A stretch of 64,000 bases of DNA from Nitratireductor mangrovi (GCF_007922615.2 NZ_CP042301.2:1054001-1118000); one strand, 5' to 3'; counted from the first letter of the stretch, positions 16,951 to 26,197 are shown. Notes: generated by a model not told the origin, from the sequence alone. Translations and numbers: made by a program.

Positions 16951-17963
16951 GTGCCGCCTTCGGCGATAGCCCGATCAGGGTGGCGCTGGCCGGCGCTGGC
17001 ATGATCAGCGTGTATCATCTGCGGGCCTGGCAGGCGGCGGGCATTCCGGTTGTCGCCGTGTGCGACATCGACCGCGGCAAGGCAGAAAGCCGGGCAGCGG
17101 AGTTCGGTATCGACCGGATCTACGACGATCCGGAGGCCTTGTTTCGCGACGGTGGCTTCGACGTTGTCGACATCGCCGCGTCGGTCGGCGCACATGCGCC
17201 GGTCACACGGCTCGCAGCGGACCAGGGCGTCCACGTCATGCTGCAAAAGCCGATGACCGAAACGGTCGCGGAAGCGGAAGCACTGGTCGAAGCCGTCGGT
17301 GATCGCGTGCGCTTCATGGTGCACGAGAACTACCGTTTCCGGCCGCACTACATGACCGTGCGCCGCTGGATCGACGAAGGCCGCATCGGGAAGGTCCGTC
17401 ACGCCGCGATCTCCTGCCGCGGCTCCGGCTTGTGCCCGCGCGATGGCGCGGAGCCGTTCCTGCTGGAGCGGCAGCCCTATCTGCGGGGTTTCCGGCGCAA
17501 TCTCGTCTTCGAAACGATGATCCACCATCTCGATGTCCTGCGTTGTCTGTGCGGACCGCTAAGGGTGATCGCTGCCCGCCTCAGCCGTTTGGCCGAGGAC
17601 CTGCCCGGCGAGGATACGGCGGCCATCCTGCTCGAAGGCGATGACGGCCTGATCGCGACCGCCGATGGCTCGATCTGCGCGCCGGGCTATCCCCAACTGC
17701 ATGGGGACAGGCTCGAAATCATCGGCACGCGCGCGACGGTCATCATGGATTACAACCGGGTCTACCTCGTGGGCGCCGAGGGCGAGGCGGAAGAGGTCGA
17801 TCTGCTCGGCCGCTATCAGGAATGCTTCGACGCCGTGATCGCTTCCTTCCTCACCGGTCTGAGGCATGGCACCCCATTCGAGACGGACCGCCTCGACAAT
17901 CTGGAGACCTTGCGACTTATGGAATCGGCTTACAGGGCTGCCGGCGTGGAGATCGCTGCATGA
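16947..17963 (+). CDS. Gfo/Idh/MocA-family oxidoreductase
   Basis: A 338-residue NAD(P)-dependent dehydrogenase of the glucose-fructose oxidoreductase/inositol dehydrogenase family. The Rossmann motif GAGMIS is at residues 16-21. The conserved EKP is QKP here, with catalytic Lys101 kept, and an active-site-type IHHLD follows the second domain start. It overlaps both neighbours as ATGA, so it is translationally coupled. In this operon it probably oxidises a sugar or cyclic polyol to a lactone or keto form before dehydration by the downstream IlvD/Edd enzyme. The substrate is not evident. Confidence 0.9.
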   Translation: MSAAFGDSPIRVALAGAGMISVYHLRAWQAAGIPVVAVCDIDRGKAESRAAEFGIDRIYDDPEALFRDGGFDVVDIAASVGAHAPVTRLAADQGVHVMLQKPMTETVAEAEALVEAVGDRVRFMVHENYRFRPHYMTVRRWIDEGRIGKVRHAAISCRGSGLCPRDGAEPFLLERQPYLRGFRRNLVFETMIHHLDVLRCLCGPLRVIAARLSRLAEDLPGEDTAAILLEGDDGLIATADGSICAPGYPQLHGDRLEIIGTRATVIMDYNRVYLVGAEGEAEEVDLLGRYQECFDAVIASFLTGLRHGTPFETDRLDNLETLRLMESAYRAAGVEIAA

Positions 17964-18781
17964 ACAGGCCAGAACCCAACCTGACACCGGAGGTCGAATT
18001 TGGCGCCGTCGACCGGCTGTTCGACGTTACCGGCCTGCGTGTTTTCATTCCCGGTGGTTACGGCGCAATCGGCGAAGCAACTGCCTGGGCCTTCGCGCGG
18101 CGAGGCGCGGCAGTCGCCATTGCCGGCCGCGACGGCTCGCGTGCACAGGCTTTCGCAAAGCGCTTGCTGGACCACGGCGCAACTGCCGTCGGGCTGGAAC
18201 TCGATGCGCGTTATCCCGACAGGATTGCCAAAGTCTCCGAAAGCGTGGCGGAAGCGCTGGGCGGTATTGATGTCTTGGTCAACTGCGTCGGCATCCAGAA
18301 GGAACAGGCGCTGCTAGAGGTGACCGAAGACGCGTTTGACGAGATCTACCAGATCAACCTCAAATCGGCGATGTTCCTCGCACAGTCAGTGGCGCGCCAG
18401 CAGATCGCCCAAGGCAAGGGCGGACGCCAGATTCACCTTCTTTCGGTGCGTTCGCAACTGGCGCTGCGCGGGCGCGGCTATTCGGGCTACTGCGCCACCA
18501 AGGGCGGGCTCGCCATGCTGGTGAAGCAGCACGCGATGGAACTCGCGCCGCACAACATCACCGTCAACGGCGTGGCGCCGACCTTCATTCAGTCGGAACG
18601 CATACGCAACCATCTCGAACGCGAAGATTTCCGCAACTTCATCCTCGAACGCAATCCGCTCGGCCGCATCGGCGAGCCGGTCGAGGTTGTGGGGCAGATC
18701 ATCGCCTTCGCCGCACCTGCCGGGAGCTACATGACCGGGCAGATCGTCTTCGTCGACGGCGGGGTCACCGCAAGTCAATGA
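17960..18781 (+). CDS. SDR-family oxidoreductase
   Basis: A 273-residue short-chain dehydrogenase. The cofactor loop is GGYGAIGEA (near residues 32-40) and NCVG near 112 replaces the usual NNAG. Catalytic serine lies in LLSVRSQ and the YCATK motif supplies Tyr and Lys. The C-terminal YMTGQIVFVDGG is typical of gluconate/KDG-type SDRs. ATGA overlaps with the genes on both sides place it firmly in the operon. It probably interconverts a keto and hydroxy group of the imported sugar acid. Confidence 0.9.
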   Translation: MNRPEPNLTPEVEFGAVDRLFDVTGLRVFIPGGYGAIGEATAWAFARRGAAVAIAGRDGSRAQAFAKRLLDHGATAVGLELDARYPDRIAKVSESVAEALGGIDVLVNCVGIQKEQALLEVTEDAFDEIYQINLKSAMFLAQSVARQQIAQGKGGRQIHLLSVRSQLALRGRGYSGYCATKGGLAMLVKQHAMELAPHNITVNGVAPTFIQSERIRNHLEREDFRNFILERNPLGRIGEPVEVVGQIIAFAAPAGSYMTGQIVFVDGGVTASQ

Positions 18782-20502
18782 CCAAGCGACCGCTACGCAG
18801 CGCCCGATGGTTCGACACCGACGATCTGCGCGGGTTCGGCCACAGGTCACGCCTGATGCAGATGGGCTACAGCCTGGACGACTGGAACGGGCGGCCGGTG
18901 ATCGCGATCGTCAATACATGGTCCGACATCAATCCCTGCCACGCGCACTTCAGGGCGCGCATCGAGGATGTGAAGCGCGGCGTGCTGCAGGCCGGCGGCT
19001 TTCCGCTCGAGCTGCCGGCGATCTCGCTGTCGGAGAATTTCGTCAAGCCGACGACCATGCTCTACCGCAACCTGCTGGCGATGGAGACCGAGGAATTGCT
19101 GAGGTCGCATCCGATCGACGGCGCGGTGTTGATGGGCGGCTGCGACAAGACCACGCCCGGGCTGATCCTCGGCGCAATCAGCATGGACCTGCCGGCGATT
19201 TTCATGCCTGCCGGTCCGATGCTGCGCGGGAACCTGCGCGGCGAGGTCCTCGGCTCGGGGTCGGACGCCTGGAAATACTGGGATGAACGCCGGGCCGGCA
19301 CGATCGGCGATGAGGAATGGCAAGCCGTAGAGGCGGGAATTGCCCGCTCATATGGCCATTGCATGACGATGGGCACCGCCAGCACGATGACGGCAATCGC
19401 CGAGGCGATGGGGCTGACATTGCCGGGCGCCTCCTCGATCCCCGCCGCGGATGCCAACCACATACGCATGGCATCGGAAAGCGGGCGACGGATCGTCGAA
19501 ATGGTCAACGAGGACTTGCGGCCTACCGCGATCCTGTCACGCAACGCCTTCGAGAATGCGATAGCTGTCGCAATGGCCATGGGCTGTTCGACGAATGCGG
19601 TCATCCACCTGATTGCGATGGCCCGCCGAGCGGGCCACGATGTCGGACTGGACGATTTCGAGGCTGCAAGCAGGCGGGTTCCGGTCATCGCCAATGTCAG
19701 GCCATCTGGTGACCACTACCTGATGGAGGATTTCTACTATGCCGGCGGGCTACGCGCCCTGATGAACCGGCTCCGCGGGTTCCTCCACGCCGACACGATC
19801 ACCGTCTCGGGACGCTCGCTCGCCGAGAGCTATGCAAACGCGGAGGTGTTCAAGGACGATGTCATCCGGCCGCTCGACAACCCGGTTTCGTCGGAACCGG
19901 CGATGGCCGTGCTCTATGGCAATCTGGCGCCTGACGGTTGCGTGATGAAGCCCTCCGCGGCCGACCCGCGCCTCTTGAAGCATGCCGGCCCGGCGCTTGT
20001 ATTCGATTCCTACGCTGAGCTGAAACAGGGGATCGACGATCCGGATCTCGACGTGACGGCCGACACCGTACTTGTCATGCGCGGCGCAGGCCCGCAGGGC
20101 GGCCCCGGAATGCCGGAATGGGGCATGCTTCCGATCCCGAAGAAGCTGCTCAAGATGGGCGTGCGCGACTTGCTGCGCATCTCCGACGCGCGCATGAGCG
20201 GCACCAGTTACGGCGCCTGCGTCCTGCATGTTTCGCCCGAGGCGCATGTCGGCGGACCGCTGGCGCTGGTGAAGACAGGCGATGTGATCGAAGTCGATGT
20301 CGCGTCGCGGCGTATCGACATGCGGGTGAGCCAGGACGAGCTTGATAGCCGCCGCGCCGCGCTTCCGGCGACGCAGCCACGCTTCGGACGCGGCTATGGC
20401 TGGATGTTCTCGCGCCACATCATGCAGGCGCATGAGGGCTGCGATTTCGATTTCTTGCAGACTGGGTTCGGCCCCGCGCCGGGCGAGCCGGCCATTCTGT
20501 GA
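18778..20502 (+). CDS. IlvD/Edd-family sugar-acid dehydratase
   Basis: A 574-residue iron-sulfur dehydratase. The three cluster cysteines are visible as Cys54 (NPCHAHF), Cys122 (GGCDKTTPG) and Cys195 (GHCMTMGTAS). Length and motifs fit the pentonate/hexonate dehydratase branch (arabinonate or xylonate type) rather than IlvD itself. It would turn an aldonic acid into a 2-keto-3-deoxy acid. Its ATG overlaps the SDR stop, and the aldehyde dehydrogenase follows after 16 bases, outlining a non-phosphorylative sugar-acid pathway. The exact sugar cannot be read from the sequence. Confidence 0.92.
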   Translation: MTKRPLRSARWFDTDDLRGFGHRSRLMQMGYSLDDWNGRPVIAIVNTWSDINPCHAHFRARIEDVKRGVLQAGGFPLELPAISLSENFVKPTTMLYRNLLAMETEELLRSHPIDGAVLMGGCDKTTPGLILGAISMDLPAIFMPAGPMLRGNLRGEVLGSGSDAWKYWDERRAGTIGDEEWQAVEAGIARSYGHCMTMGTASTMTAIAEAMGLTLPGASSIPAADANHIRMASESGRRIVEMVNEDLRPTAILSRNAFENAIAVAMAMGCSTNAVIHLIAMARRAGHDVGLDDFEAASRRVPVIANVRPSGDHYLMEDFYYAGGLRALMNRLRGFLHADTITVSGRSLAESYANAEVFKDDVIRPLDNPVSSEPAMAVLYGNLAPDGCVMKPSAADPRLLKHAGPALVFDSYAELKQGIDDPDLDVTADTVLVMRGAGPQGGPGMPEWGMLPIPKKLLKMGVRDLLRISDARMSGTSYGACVLHVSPEAHVGGPLALVKTGDVIEVDVASRRIDMRVSQDELDSRRAALPATQPRFGRGYGWMFSRHIMQAHEGCDFDFLQTGFGPAPGEPAIL

Positions 20503-20518
20503 CAGCGGAGCAGATGCC

Positions 20519-21958
20519 ATGAATGCAACGACGCCGAGCCTCCTGATTGCCGGACGATTTCGCCCAAGCACGGGTCAACCGCCAGCGGAGGTGATCAATC
20601 CCTGTACCGAAGATGTGCTTTGGACGGCGCCGGCGGCAGGGCCGGACGAGGTTGCCGAGGCGCTGCACCACGCCCGCCAGGCGTTTCCGAAATGGGCGGC
20701 CGTGCACGGCTGGGAGCGTGCCAAGGTGTTGCGCGGCATCGCCCGCGCGATGGAACGGAAGAAGAGCGATATCGCGAGAGCGTTGTCGCTGGAAATCGGA
20801 CGTCCGATCGCCCAGTCCGACGGCGAGGTGGCGATCGCGATCGAGCAGTTCGACTGGTTCGCCGGCGAGGCCGAACGGCTTTTCGGGGAGACGATCCCCT
20901 CGCGCCAGGGCGGGCGGCTGCAAGCCGTGCCGGAACCGGTCGGCGTCGTGGCGGCGTTCACCGCCTGGAACTTCCCCGTCAACCTGATCGCGCGCAAGAT
21001 CGCGCCGGCGCTGGCCGCCGGCTGCCCGATCATCTGCCGCCCCTCCGAGCAGACGCCGCTCACCTCTACGCTGATCGCCGAGGCCTGCGTTGAAGGCGGG
21101 GCGCCCGCAGGTGTGGTGCAGATGCTGCACGGCAAGGCGGACATCGTTACGCCGCTGCTGATGGAGGCTGAGGAGGTTCGCAAGATTTCGCTGACCGGTT
21201 CCACGCGCGTCGGCAAGATGCTGCTGGCTGAAGCCGCGAAAACGGTCAAGCGCGCCTCGATGGAACTCGGCGGTCATGCGCCTGTGGTGATTTGCGAGGA
21301 CGCCGATGTGGACGCCGCTGCCACCCAATGCGCGGCGTTCAAGTTCCGAAACGCCGGTCAGGTCTGCATCGCGCCCAACCGGTTCTATGTCCATGAGAAC
21401 GTCGCCCAGCGGTTCAGCGACGGCATGGTGGAGGCAGCGCGTGCTCTGGTGCTGGGTGACAGCCAGGACACGGCGACAACGATGGGCCCGCTGACGCTCG
21501 CCTCGCAGCGCGACCGGGTGGAAAAACTGTCGGACGAAACTGTTGCCGACGGCGCCAAGTGCTTAACCGGCGGGTGTCGGCCAGCGAGCCGGAACAAGGG
21601 GCATTTCTTTGAACCGACCGTTTTCTCCGACGTGCCCGACGGCAGCCGCATCATGCGCGAAGAGCCCTTCGGCCCACTGGCGCCCATCGCCACGTTCCGA
21701 GATTTCGACGATGCGATCGAGCGTGCCAACTCCACGCCCTACGGTCTTTCCGCCTACGGCTTCACTTCAAGCCAGACCAAGGCGGAAGCGCTGAGCGCCA
21801 AGCTTCAGGCGGGCATGGTGGGCGTCAACACTTTCATGATCGCGCATGCCGAGGCGCCGTTCGGCGGCGTCGACCATTCGGGAATGGGTCGGGAAGGCGG
21901 GCGGCAGGCGATCCTCGACTACACCAATGTGAAGCTCACCCATTTCATGGCGGCCTGA
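20519..21958 (+). CDS. NAD(P)-dependent aldehyde dehydrogenase
   Basis: A 479-residue aldehyde dehydrogenase-family enzyme. Catalytic Cys283 is in NAGQVCIAPNRF, general base Glu249 in MELGGHAP, and Asn151 in FTAWNFPVN. Resemblance to succinate-semialdehyde and alpha-ketoglutarate-semialdehyde dehydrogenases fits the end of an oxidative sugar-acid pathway, where it would oxidise glycolaldehyde, lactaldehyde or a keto-semialdehyde. ATG 20519 starts 16 bases after the dehydratase stop with GCGGAGCAG as ribosome site; the open frame further upstream is a shadow. An eroded aldolase gene follows directly. Confidence 0.92.
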   Translation: MNATTPSLLIAGRFRPSTGQPPAEVINPCTEDVLWTAPAAGPDEVAEALHHARQAFPKWAAVHGWERAKVLRGIARAMERKKSDIARALSLEIGRPIAQSDGEVAIAIEQFDWFAGEAERLFGETIPSRQGGRLQAVPEPVGVVAAFTAWNFPVNLIARKIAPALAAGCPIICRPSEQTPLTSTLIAEACVEGGAPAGVVQMLHGKADIVTPLLMEAEEVRKISLTGSTRVGKMLLAEAAKTVKRASMELGGHAPVVICEDADVDAAATQCAAFKFRNAGQVCIAPNRFYVHENVAQRFSDGMVEAARALVLGDSQDTATTMGPLTLASQRDRVEKLSDETVADGAKCLTGGCRPASRNKGHFFEPTVFSDVPDGSRIMREEPFGPLAPIATFRDFDDAIERANSTPYGLSAYGFTSSQTKAEALSAKLQAGMVGVNTFMIAHAEAPFGGVDHSGMGREGGRQAILDYTNVKLTHFMAA

Positions 21959-21971
21959 ACTCGGCACGGCC

Positions 21972-22196
21972 GAACTTGCCAATCCGTTGCGCGAGATATG
22001 GGCGGAGGGCCGCGCAGCGGCGAATGGCTGGATTGCCTGCCCTTCGATCCTGTCGGCCGAGGCGCTTGCGGCCGGCGGATGAGACGCGCTGACCGTCGAC
22101 TTGCAGCACGGCACGGCGGATTACGCACGACTGCTGACGCTGCTGCCGGTGATCGAGCGTTTCGGGGGGCGCGGCACTGGTGTGCCATGGCTGGAC
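21972..22196 (+). pseudogene. Remnant of HpcH/HpaI-family aldolase gene
   Basis: Conceptual translation from 21972 gives LANPLREIWAEGRAAANGW, then SILSAEALAAGG, an in-frame TGA at 22080-22082, and DALTVDLQHGTADYA up to VPWLDG. This is the recognisable N-terminal third of a 2-keto-3-deoxy sugar-acid aldolase of the HpcH/HpaI family. The expected ATG is missing (CTT before GCC AAT CCG), a TGG-type codon appears to have become TGA, and homology ends about 14 bases before the stop of the convergent zinc dehydrogenase gene, so the rest was deleted. An active copy would have cleaved the product of the upstream dehydratase. Confidence 0.8.
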
Positions 22197-22210
22197 GGGC
22201 GGCGTCTTCC

Positions 22211-23221
22211 TCAGTCGATTTCGATCAGTGCCTTGATGAGCCCGTTCTTCTGCGTTGCCCAGCGAGGGATATCCTCGGCTGCATCGCGCAGGCTGGTGCG
22301 ATGTGTGATCAGGCGATCGACTGGAACCGTCCCATCCTTGATCGCCGCGATAACCTCTTCGAAGTCCGCCGACGTCGCATTCCTGCTTCCCAGCAACGTC
22401 ATCTCCTTGCGGTGAAAATCCGGATCGGAAAACGTGATCGAATCCTTGACCACGCTGACCAGAACATACCGCCCGCCGTGGGCGACGCATTCGAAGCCGT
22501 TCTCCATAGCCTTCTGGCTGCCGGTCGCATCAAAGACGATGTCAAAGCCGTCGCCGTCGGTGACAAGGTCGAGTGCTTGTTGCGCATCGGTGCCGGCGGC
22601 CACGGTTTCCACCTTCGCAATCGTGCCCGCCGCAGCCGTACGCTCCGGATCGACATCGAGTATCGTCACGGACGCACCGGCTCGCGCTGCGAATATCGCT
22701 AGACCCAGGCCTATCGGGCCGGCGCCCACGACGAGGGCGCGATCATTGCCGGTCGTGCCGCCTCTACGCACGGCATGCGCGCCGATCGCCAGAAACTCGA
22801 CCGTTGCGCATTCGTCGACGGTCAGTCCATTGGCCGGAATGAGATTCCCCGCCGGCAGGGCGAGCAACCCCGCCATTCCGCCATCCTGATGAACGCCCAG
22901 TACCGAGATCTTTGTACAGCAGTTCGGCTTCCCCGCCCGGCATGCCACGCACTGACCGCAGGACAGATAGGGATTGACGACACAGATGTCGCCGGCAGCG
23001 AAACCGGTACCAGCTGGTGCTTCCACGACCTCGACCGCAAGCTCGTGTCCCATGACCCGCGGGTATTCGAGGTACGGGTGCTTGCCTTCGAAAATATGAT
23101 AGTCCGTGCCGCAAATACCGACCCGATGCGGGCGCAACAATGCCATTCCCGGGTTGGCCTTGGGGGCAGCCAGCTCGGTCAGTTTCAACTTGCCGGGCTC
23201 TAAACAAACGAGCGCTTCCAC
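22211..23221 (-). CDS. Zinc-dependent alcohol/polyol dehydrogenase
   Basis: A 336-residue medium-chain dehydrogenase of the sorbitol/L-idonate/galactonate group. The catalytic zinc site is seen in GICGTDYHIFEG and VMGHE, and the four structural-zinc cysteines in CGQCVACRAGKPNCC. The nucleotide motif GAGPIGLG lies in the second half. GTG 23221 is chosen because the protein then begins VEALVCLEPGK, matching family N-termini, with TGGAG upstream; the longer frame crosses the hairpin after the preceding gene. It is the last gene of the leftward sugar ABC operon, so it probably oxidises the imported sugar, sugar alcohol or sugar acid. Confidence 0.88.
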   Translation of the reverse strand: MEALVCLEPGKLKLTELAAPKANPGMALLRPHRVGICGTDYHIFEGKHPYLEYPRVMGHELAVEVVEAPAGTGFAAGDICVVNPYLSCGQCVACRAGKPNCCTKISVLGVHQDGGMAGLLALPAGNLIPANGLTVDECATVEFLAIGAHAVRRGGTTGNDRALVVGAGPIGLGLAIFAARAGASVTILDVDPERTAAAGTIAKVETVAAGTDAQQALDLVTDGDGFDIVFDATGSQKAMENGFECVAHGGRYVLVSVVKDSITFSDPDFHRKEMTLLGSRNATSADFEEVIAAIKDGTVPVDRLITHRTSLRDAAEDIPRWATQKNGLIKALIEID

Positions 23222-23265
23222 CGCCTGCCACTCCAGTAACAGCGTAAGTTGTTGACAGATTGAAC

Positions 23266-23292
23266 GGGGGCCGGCGCTTTCCTCCGGCCCCC
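23266..23292. repeat. GC-rich hairpin after the sugar-binding-protein gene
   Basis: Perfect 9-bp arms GGGGGCCGG and CCGGCCCCC flank a 9-base loop, and GAAC/GTTC extends the stem with one bulged base. It lies 9 bases beyond the binding-protein stop in the direction of transcription (minus), ahead of the zinc dehydrogenase gene. No T tract follows. Confidence 0.7.
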
Positions 23293-23300
23293 GGTTCGAC

Positions 23301-24215
23301 TCACTTGAACTCTGCCATATTGTCCTTGGTGACAAGAGCGGCACCGGAGTCGATCAGCGACTCGACCTTCTCGCCACGAATGGCCTTGACCAGAGCATCT
23401 ACACCCAGTTCCGCCATCTTGGACGGGAACTGCGCGACCGTTGCATCTTCGGTACCGGCCTCCAGCGCTTCTTCCTCGCCGCAGCAGAAGTCGAAACCGA
23501 CGAGAACGATGTCGTCATTGGCGATGCCCGCATTGGTGATGGCACGGGCTGCACCTGCGGCAGGCGGTCCGCAGGCCGCATAGATGGCCCTCAGGTCGGG
23601 ATTTGCCGTCAGCAGATCCTCGGCGACATTGATGCCGAGCTCTTCGGTGCAATTGGTGGCACCCCTGCCGACGATGTTGACGTTGACGCCCTCAAGCCCT
23701 TCCAACATGCCGTTGACGCGGTCATCGAGTGAGGGAACGCCCGGCACCCCTTCGAGAATGCCCAGTGTGTCGCCATCCTTCAGCACCGACTTCAGGTACC
23801 CACCGGCGATCTTGCCGGCGTTGTAGTTGTCGGTGGTGGCCAGTGCCGTGCGGCCATCCCAGTCCGGAATATTGTTGTCCATGAGAACAACCTTCACGCC
23901 CGCTTCGATCGCCTTGTCCAGTGTGGATGCGACGGTCGGATCGACGGGAGTGATCGCGATGCCCTGCACGCCCTGCGTGACCATCGATTCGATCAGGGCG
24001 ATCTGCCCCTCGATGTCGGTGGCCGAGGTGCCCTGGCCATAGACGATTTCCACGCCGGGGTTGGCCTCGGCATAGGCCTTGGCGGCATTCTCCATCGTGG
24101 CAAAGAACGGAACCGGGAACTTCGTTATGAAGCCCAGCTTGATGTCCTCCGCCGATGCGGATCCAGAGCCTGCAAATGCAAGCGCCAGTCCCGCCAGTAG
24201 CATTCGTAGTTTCAT
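23301..24215 (-). CDS. Sugar ABC transporter substrate-binding protein (RbsB type)
   Basis: A 304-residue periplasmic binding protein of the Peripla_BP_4 (ribose/fructose) class. The signal peptide covers residues 1-22 with ASA cleavage, and the mature protein begins EDIKLGFITKFPVPFF. Pairs of cysteines in NCTEE, ACGPP and FCCGEEE are more than usual for this class. It follows the ATPase gene by 75 bases in the leftward operon permease-ATPase-binding protein-dehydrogenase. The sugar is unknown; the layout resembles the Frc fructose system of rhizobia. Confidence 0.93.
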   Translation of the reverse strand: MKLRMLLAGLALAFAGSGSASAEDIKLGFITKFPVPFFATMENAAKAYAEANPGVEIVYGQGTSATDIEGQIALIESMVTQGVQGIAITPVDPTVASTLDKAIEAGVKVVLMDNNIPDWDGRTALATTDNYNAGKIAGGYLKSVLKDGDTLGILEGVPGVPSLDDRVNGMLEGLEGVNVNIVGRGATNCTEELGINVAEDLLTANPDLRAIYAACGPPAAGAARAITNAGIANDDIVLVGFDFCCGEEEALEAGTEDATVAQFPSKMAELGVDALVKAIRGEKVESLIDSGAALVTKDNMAEFK

Positions 24216-24290
24216 CCTACTCCTCCCATTCTGGATCGCTTCAATCTGAACCGATCCCGCTCATCGCCGCCTGCGCGGCAGCGAATTCCT

Positions 24291-25049
24291 CTATGCCCCC
24301 GCACCCACGATCATTGAGACGAGCTCCTGCTGATTGGTGCGATCCGGTTTCAACTCGCCGACCTTGCGGCCCTGCAGAAGCACCACCGCGCGGTCCGCAA
24401 GCTCGATCACGTGTTCCATGTTGTGCGTAATCAGGATGATCGCCTTACCCTCGGCTCGCAGCTGAAGGATCAGGTCGAGAACCTTTCGCGATTCACGGAG
24501 CCCGAGGGCGGCCGTGGGCTCATCGAGTATGACGACCTTGCGGGCGAACATGGCCGCGCGGGCGACGGCTATAGCCTGCCGTTGCCCACCCGACATCAAC
24601 GCCACGGGGGCATCGAACTTCGGTAGTTTGACCTTGAGCCGGTCGATTATTTCGGCCGCGTGGCTGTCCATCGCGCGGCTGCTGAGGAACCGAAGGCCGC
24701 GGGGCAGCCAGGCGGGGCCAGACAATTCCCGGCCGCAGTAGAAGTTCTGCGCCGGCGTCAGATTATCAAACAGCGCAAGGTCCTGGTACACGGTCTCGAC
24801 ACCCGCGCTCCGCGCGGCAGCCGGGGTTGAGATTGCGACCGGAACGCCGTCGATCTGGATTTCTCCTTCGTCGAGCGCGTGCACCCCGCTGATGCACTTC
24901 ACGAGCGTCGACTTGCCCGCACCGTTGTCGCCAAGCAGAGCAAGCACCTCGCCGGCGTGCGCCGCCAGACTGACGCCCCTGAGAGCGTCCACGGCGCCAA
25001 AGCGTTTCCTGGCCTGATGCACAGCAAGGGCCGGTGTCGAGGTGTTCAT
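24291..25049 (-). CDS. Sugar ABC transporter ATP-binding protein (FrcA type)
   Basis: A single-domain ATPase of 252 residues, unlike the double-domain RbsA class and like FrcA. Walker A is GDNGAGKST, the signature MSGGQRQAIAVARA, Walker [12 protein letters not shown], and the switch LITHNME. The ATG at 25049 overlaps the permease TGA by one base; a GTG directly before it is an alternative. GGGAGGG is the ribosome site. It powers the RbsC-like permease encoded upstream. Confidence 0.93.
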   Translation of the reverse strand: MNTSTPALAVHQARKRFGAVDALRGVSLAAHAGEVLALLGDNGAGKSTLVKCISGVHALDEGEIQIDGVPVAISTPAAARSAGVETVYQDLALFDNLTPAQNFYCGRELSGPAWLPRGLRFLSSRAMDSHAAEIIDRLKVKLPKFDAPVALMSGGQRQAIAVARAAMFARKVVILDEPTAALGLRESRKVLDLILQLRAEGKAIILITHNMEHVIELADRAVVLLQGRKVGELKPDRTNQQELVSMIVGAGA

Positions 25050-26089
25050 CACGCCCTCCCAGCCTGCATGGTCCTGGCCCGCGCCTCGAGGTGGTTGCGC
25101 AGCACGTCGCCTTCCACGGCGATCACGATGACCAGGCCGATCGCAATCATCTGGAAGAAGACATCGACGCCGAGCAGATTGAGCGCATTGCGGATGACGC
25201 CGATCATCACCGCACCGATCAGCGCATGGCCAATGTGGCCGCGCCCGCCGAGGAAGCTCGCCCCACCGATGATGACGGCGGCGATCGTATCGAGTTCAAG
25301 CAGGTTGCCGTAGAGAGGCGAGCCTGCTTGCGTGCGGCCCGCAAGCACAACAGCACCGATGCCGGCGCACAGGCCGGAGATCACGTAAGCCGAGACGAGG
25401 ACCCAGCGCACCGGGATACCCATCTGCACCGCCGCCTCAGGCTTTCCGCCGACGGCGTATGTCCACCGACCCCATACCATCATCCTGGTCAGCACCAGCA
25501 GAATTGCCGCCACGCCAAAAACGACGAAGAACGAATTCGGTGCGCCGAAGATCCAGGAGCCGCCCAGCGAGGAGACGAAATCCGGCATGCCGCGCATCGT
25601 CGTATGGCCGACCGCGAATTCGAGGGCCAGCCCCCGGCAGACGCTGAGCGTGGCGAGCGTTATGATGAAGGGGTGCGGCAAGCGTCCAAAGACGTAGACT
25701 ATGCCGTTCACGGCGCCGACCAGCCCACCCGTCACCACCATCGCCAGTATGACGACAACAGACGAATCGGCCACACGGTAGGCGAGGGCGCCGATAACGG
25801 TGGCAAGCGCAAGGTTTGCCCCGACAGACAGGTCGATCCCGCGGGTCAGAATGACAAGATGCTGACCCATCGCAACGATCGCTATGACTGCCGTCTGGGC
25901 GAGAATGTTGCTGATGTTTCCCGGCTTGAGGAAGTGCGGGGTTAGAAAGCTGATGACGACGATCAGCGCGAAAAGGATCAGCAGCGGCCCGACGCTCAGA
26001 AGACGCAGCCCGAGCGATACTGCTGTCATACCTCTGCGAGGCGGCTCCGCCGCAAGAGAAGTGGGGGCAATTTCCCGTTGCTCACTCAT
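25049..26089 (-). CDS. Sugar ABC transporter permease (RbsC type)
   Basis: A 346-residue permease with eight to ten transmembrane segments and RbsC hallmarks: LVILTRGIDLSVGANLAL near residue 85, GRLPHPFIITLATLS near 130, and IAAVIIGGASFLGGRG near 270. The start is uncertain: ATG 26089 has GAGGGA almost touching it, and an in-frame TTG at 26101 is possible. It is the first gene of the operon, divergent from the GntR regulator, with an AT-rich control region between them. Confidence 0.92.
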   Translation of the reverse strand: MSEQREIAPTSLAAEPPRRGMTAVSLGLRLLSVGPLLILFALIVVISFLTPHFLKPGNISNILAQTAVIAIVAMGQHLVILTRGIDLSVGANLALATVIGALAYRVADSSVVVILAMVVTGGLVGAVNGIVYVFGRLPHPFIITLATLSVCRGLALEFAVGHTTMRGMPDFVSSLGGSWIFGAPNSFFVVFGVAAILLVLTRMMVWGRWTYAVGGKPEAAVQMGIPVRWVLVSAYVISGLCAGIGAVVLAGRTQAGSPLYGNLLELDTIAAVIIGGASFLGGRGHIGHALIGAVMIGVIRNALNLLGVDVFFQMIAIGLVIVIAVEGDVLRNHLEARARTMQAGRA

Positions 26090-26127
26090 TCCCTCGGGCA
26101 ATCTCCAATAGATTGTATCTTATAGAG

Positions 26128-26164
26128 AAAAAACAATACTTGACCTCCCGTCAAATTGTTTTTT
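26128..26164. promoter_or_regulatory. Inverted repeat in divergent sugar-ABC/GntR promoter region
   Basis: AAAAAACAAT-AC-TTGAC (26128-26144) and GTCAA-ATTGTTTTTT (26150-26164) are complementary apart from a 2-base insertion, around the centre CTCCC. Each arm contains a TTGAC that could serve as a -35 box in one direction, so a bound repressor would block both divergent promoters. Confidence 0.5.
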
Positions 26165-26197
26165 ATGGATTAGGGTCAGAACAGAGCGGCTGATTAC

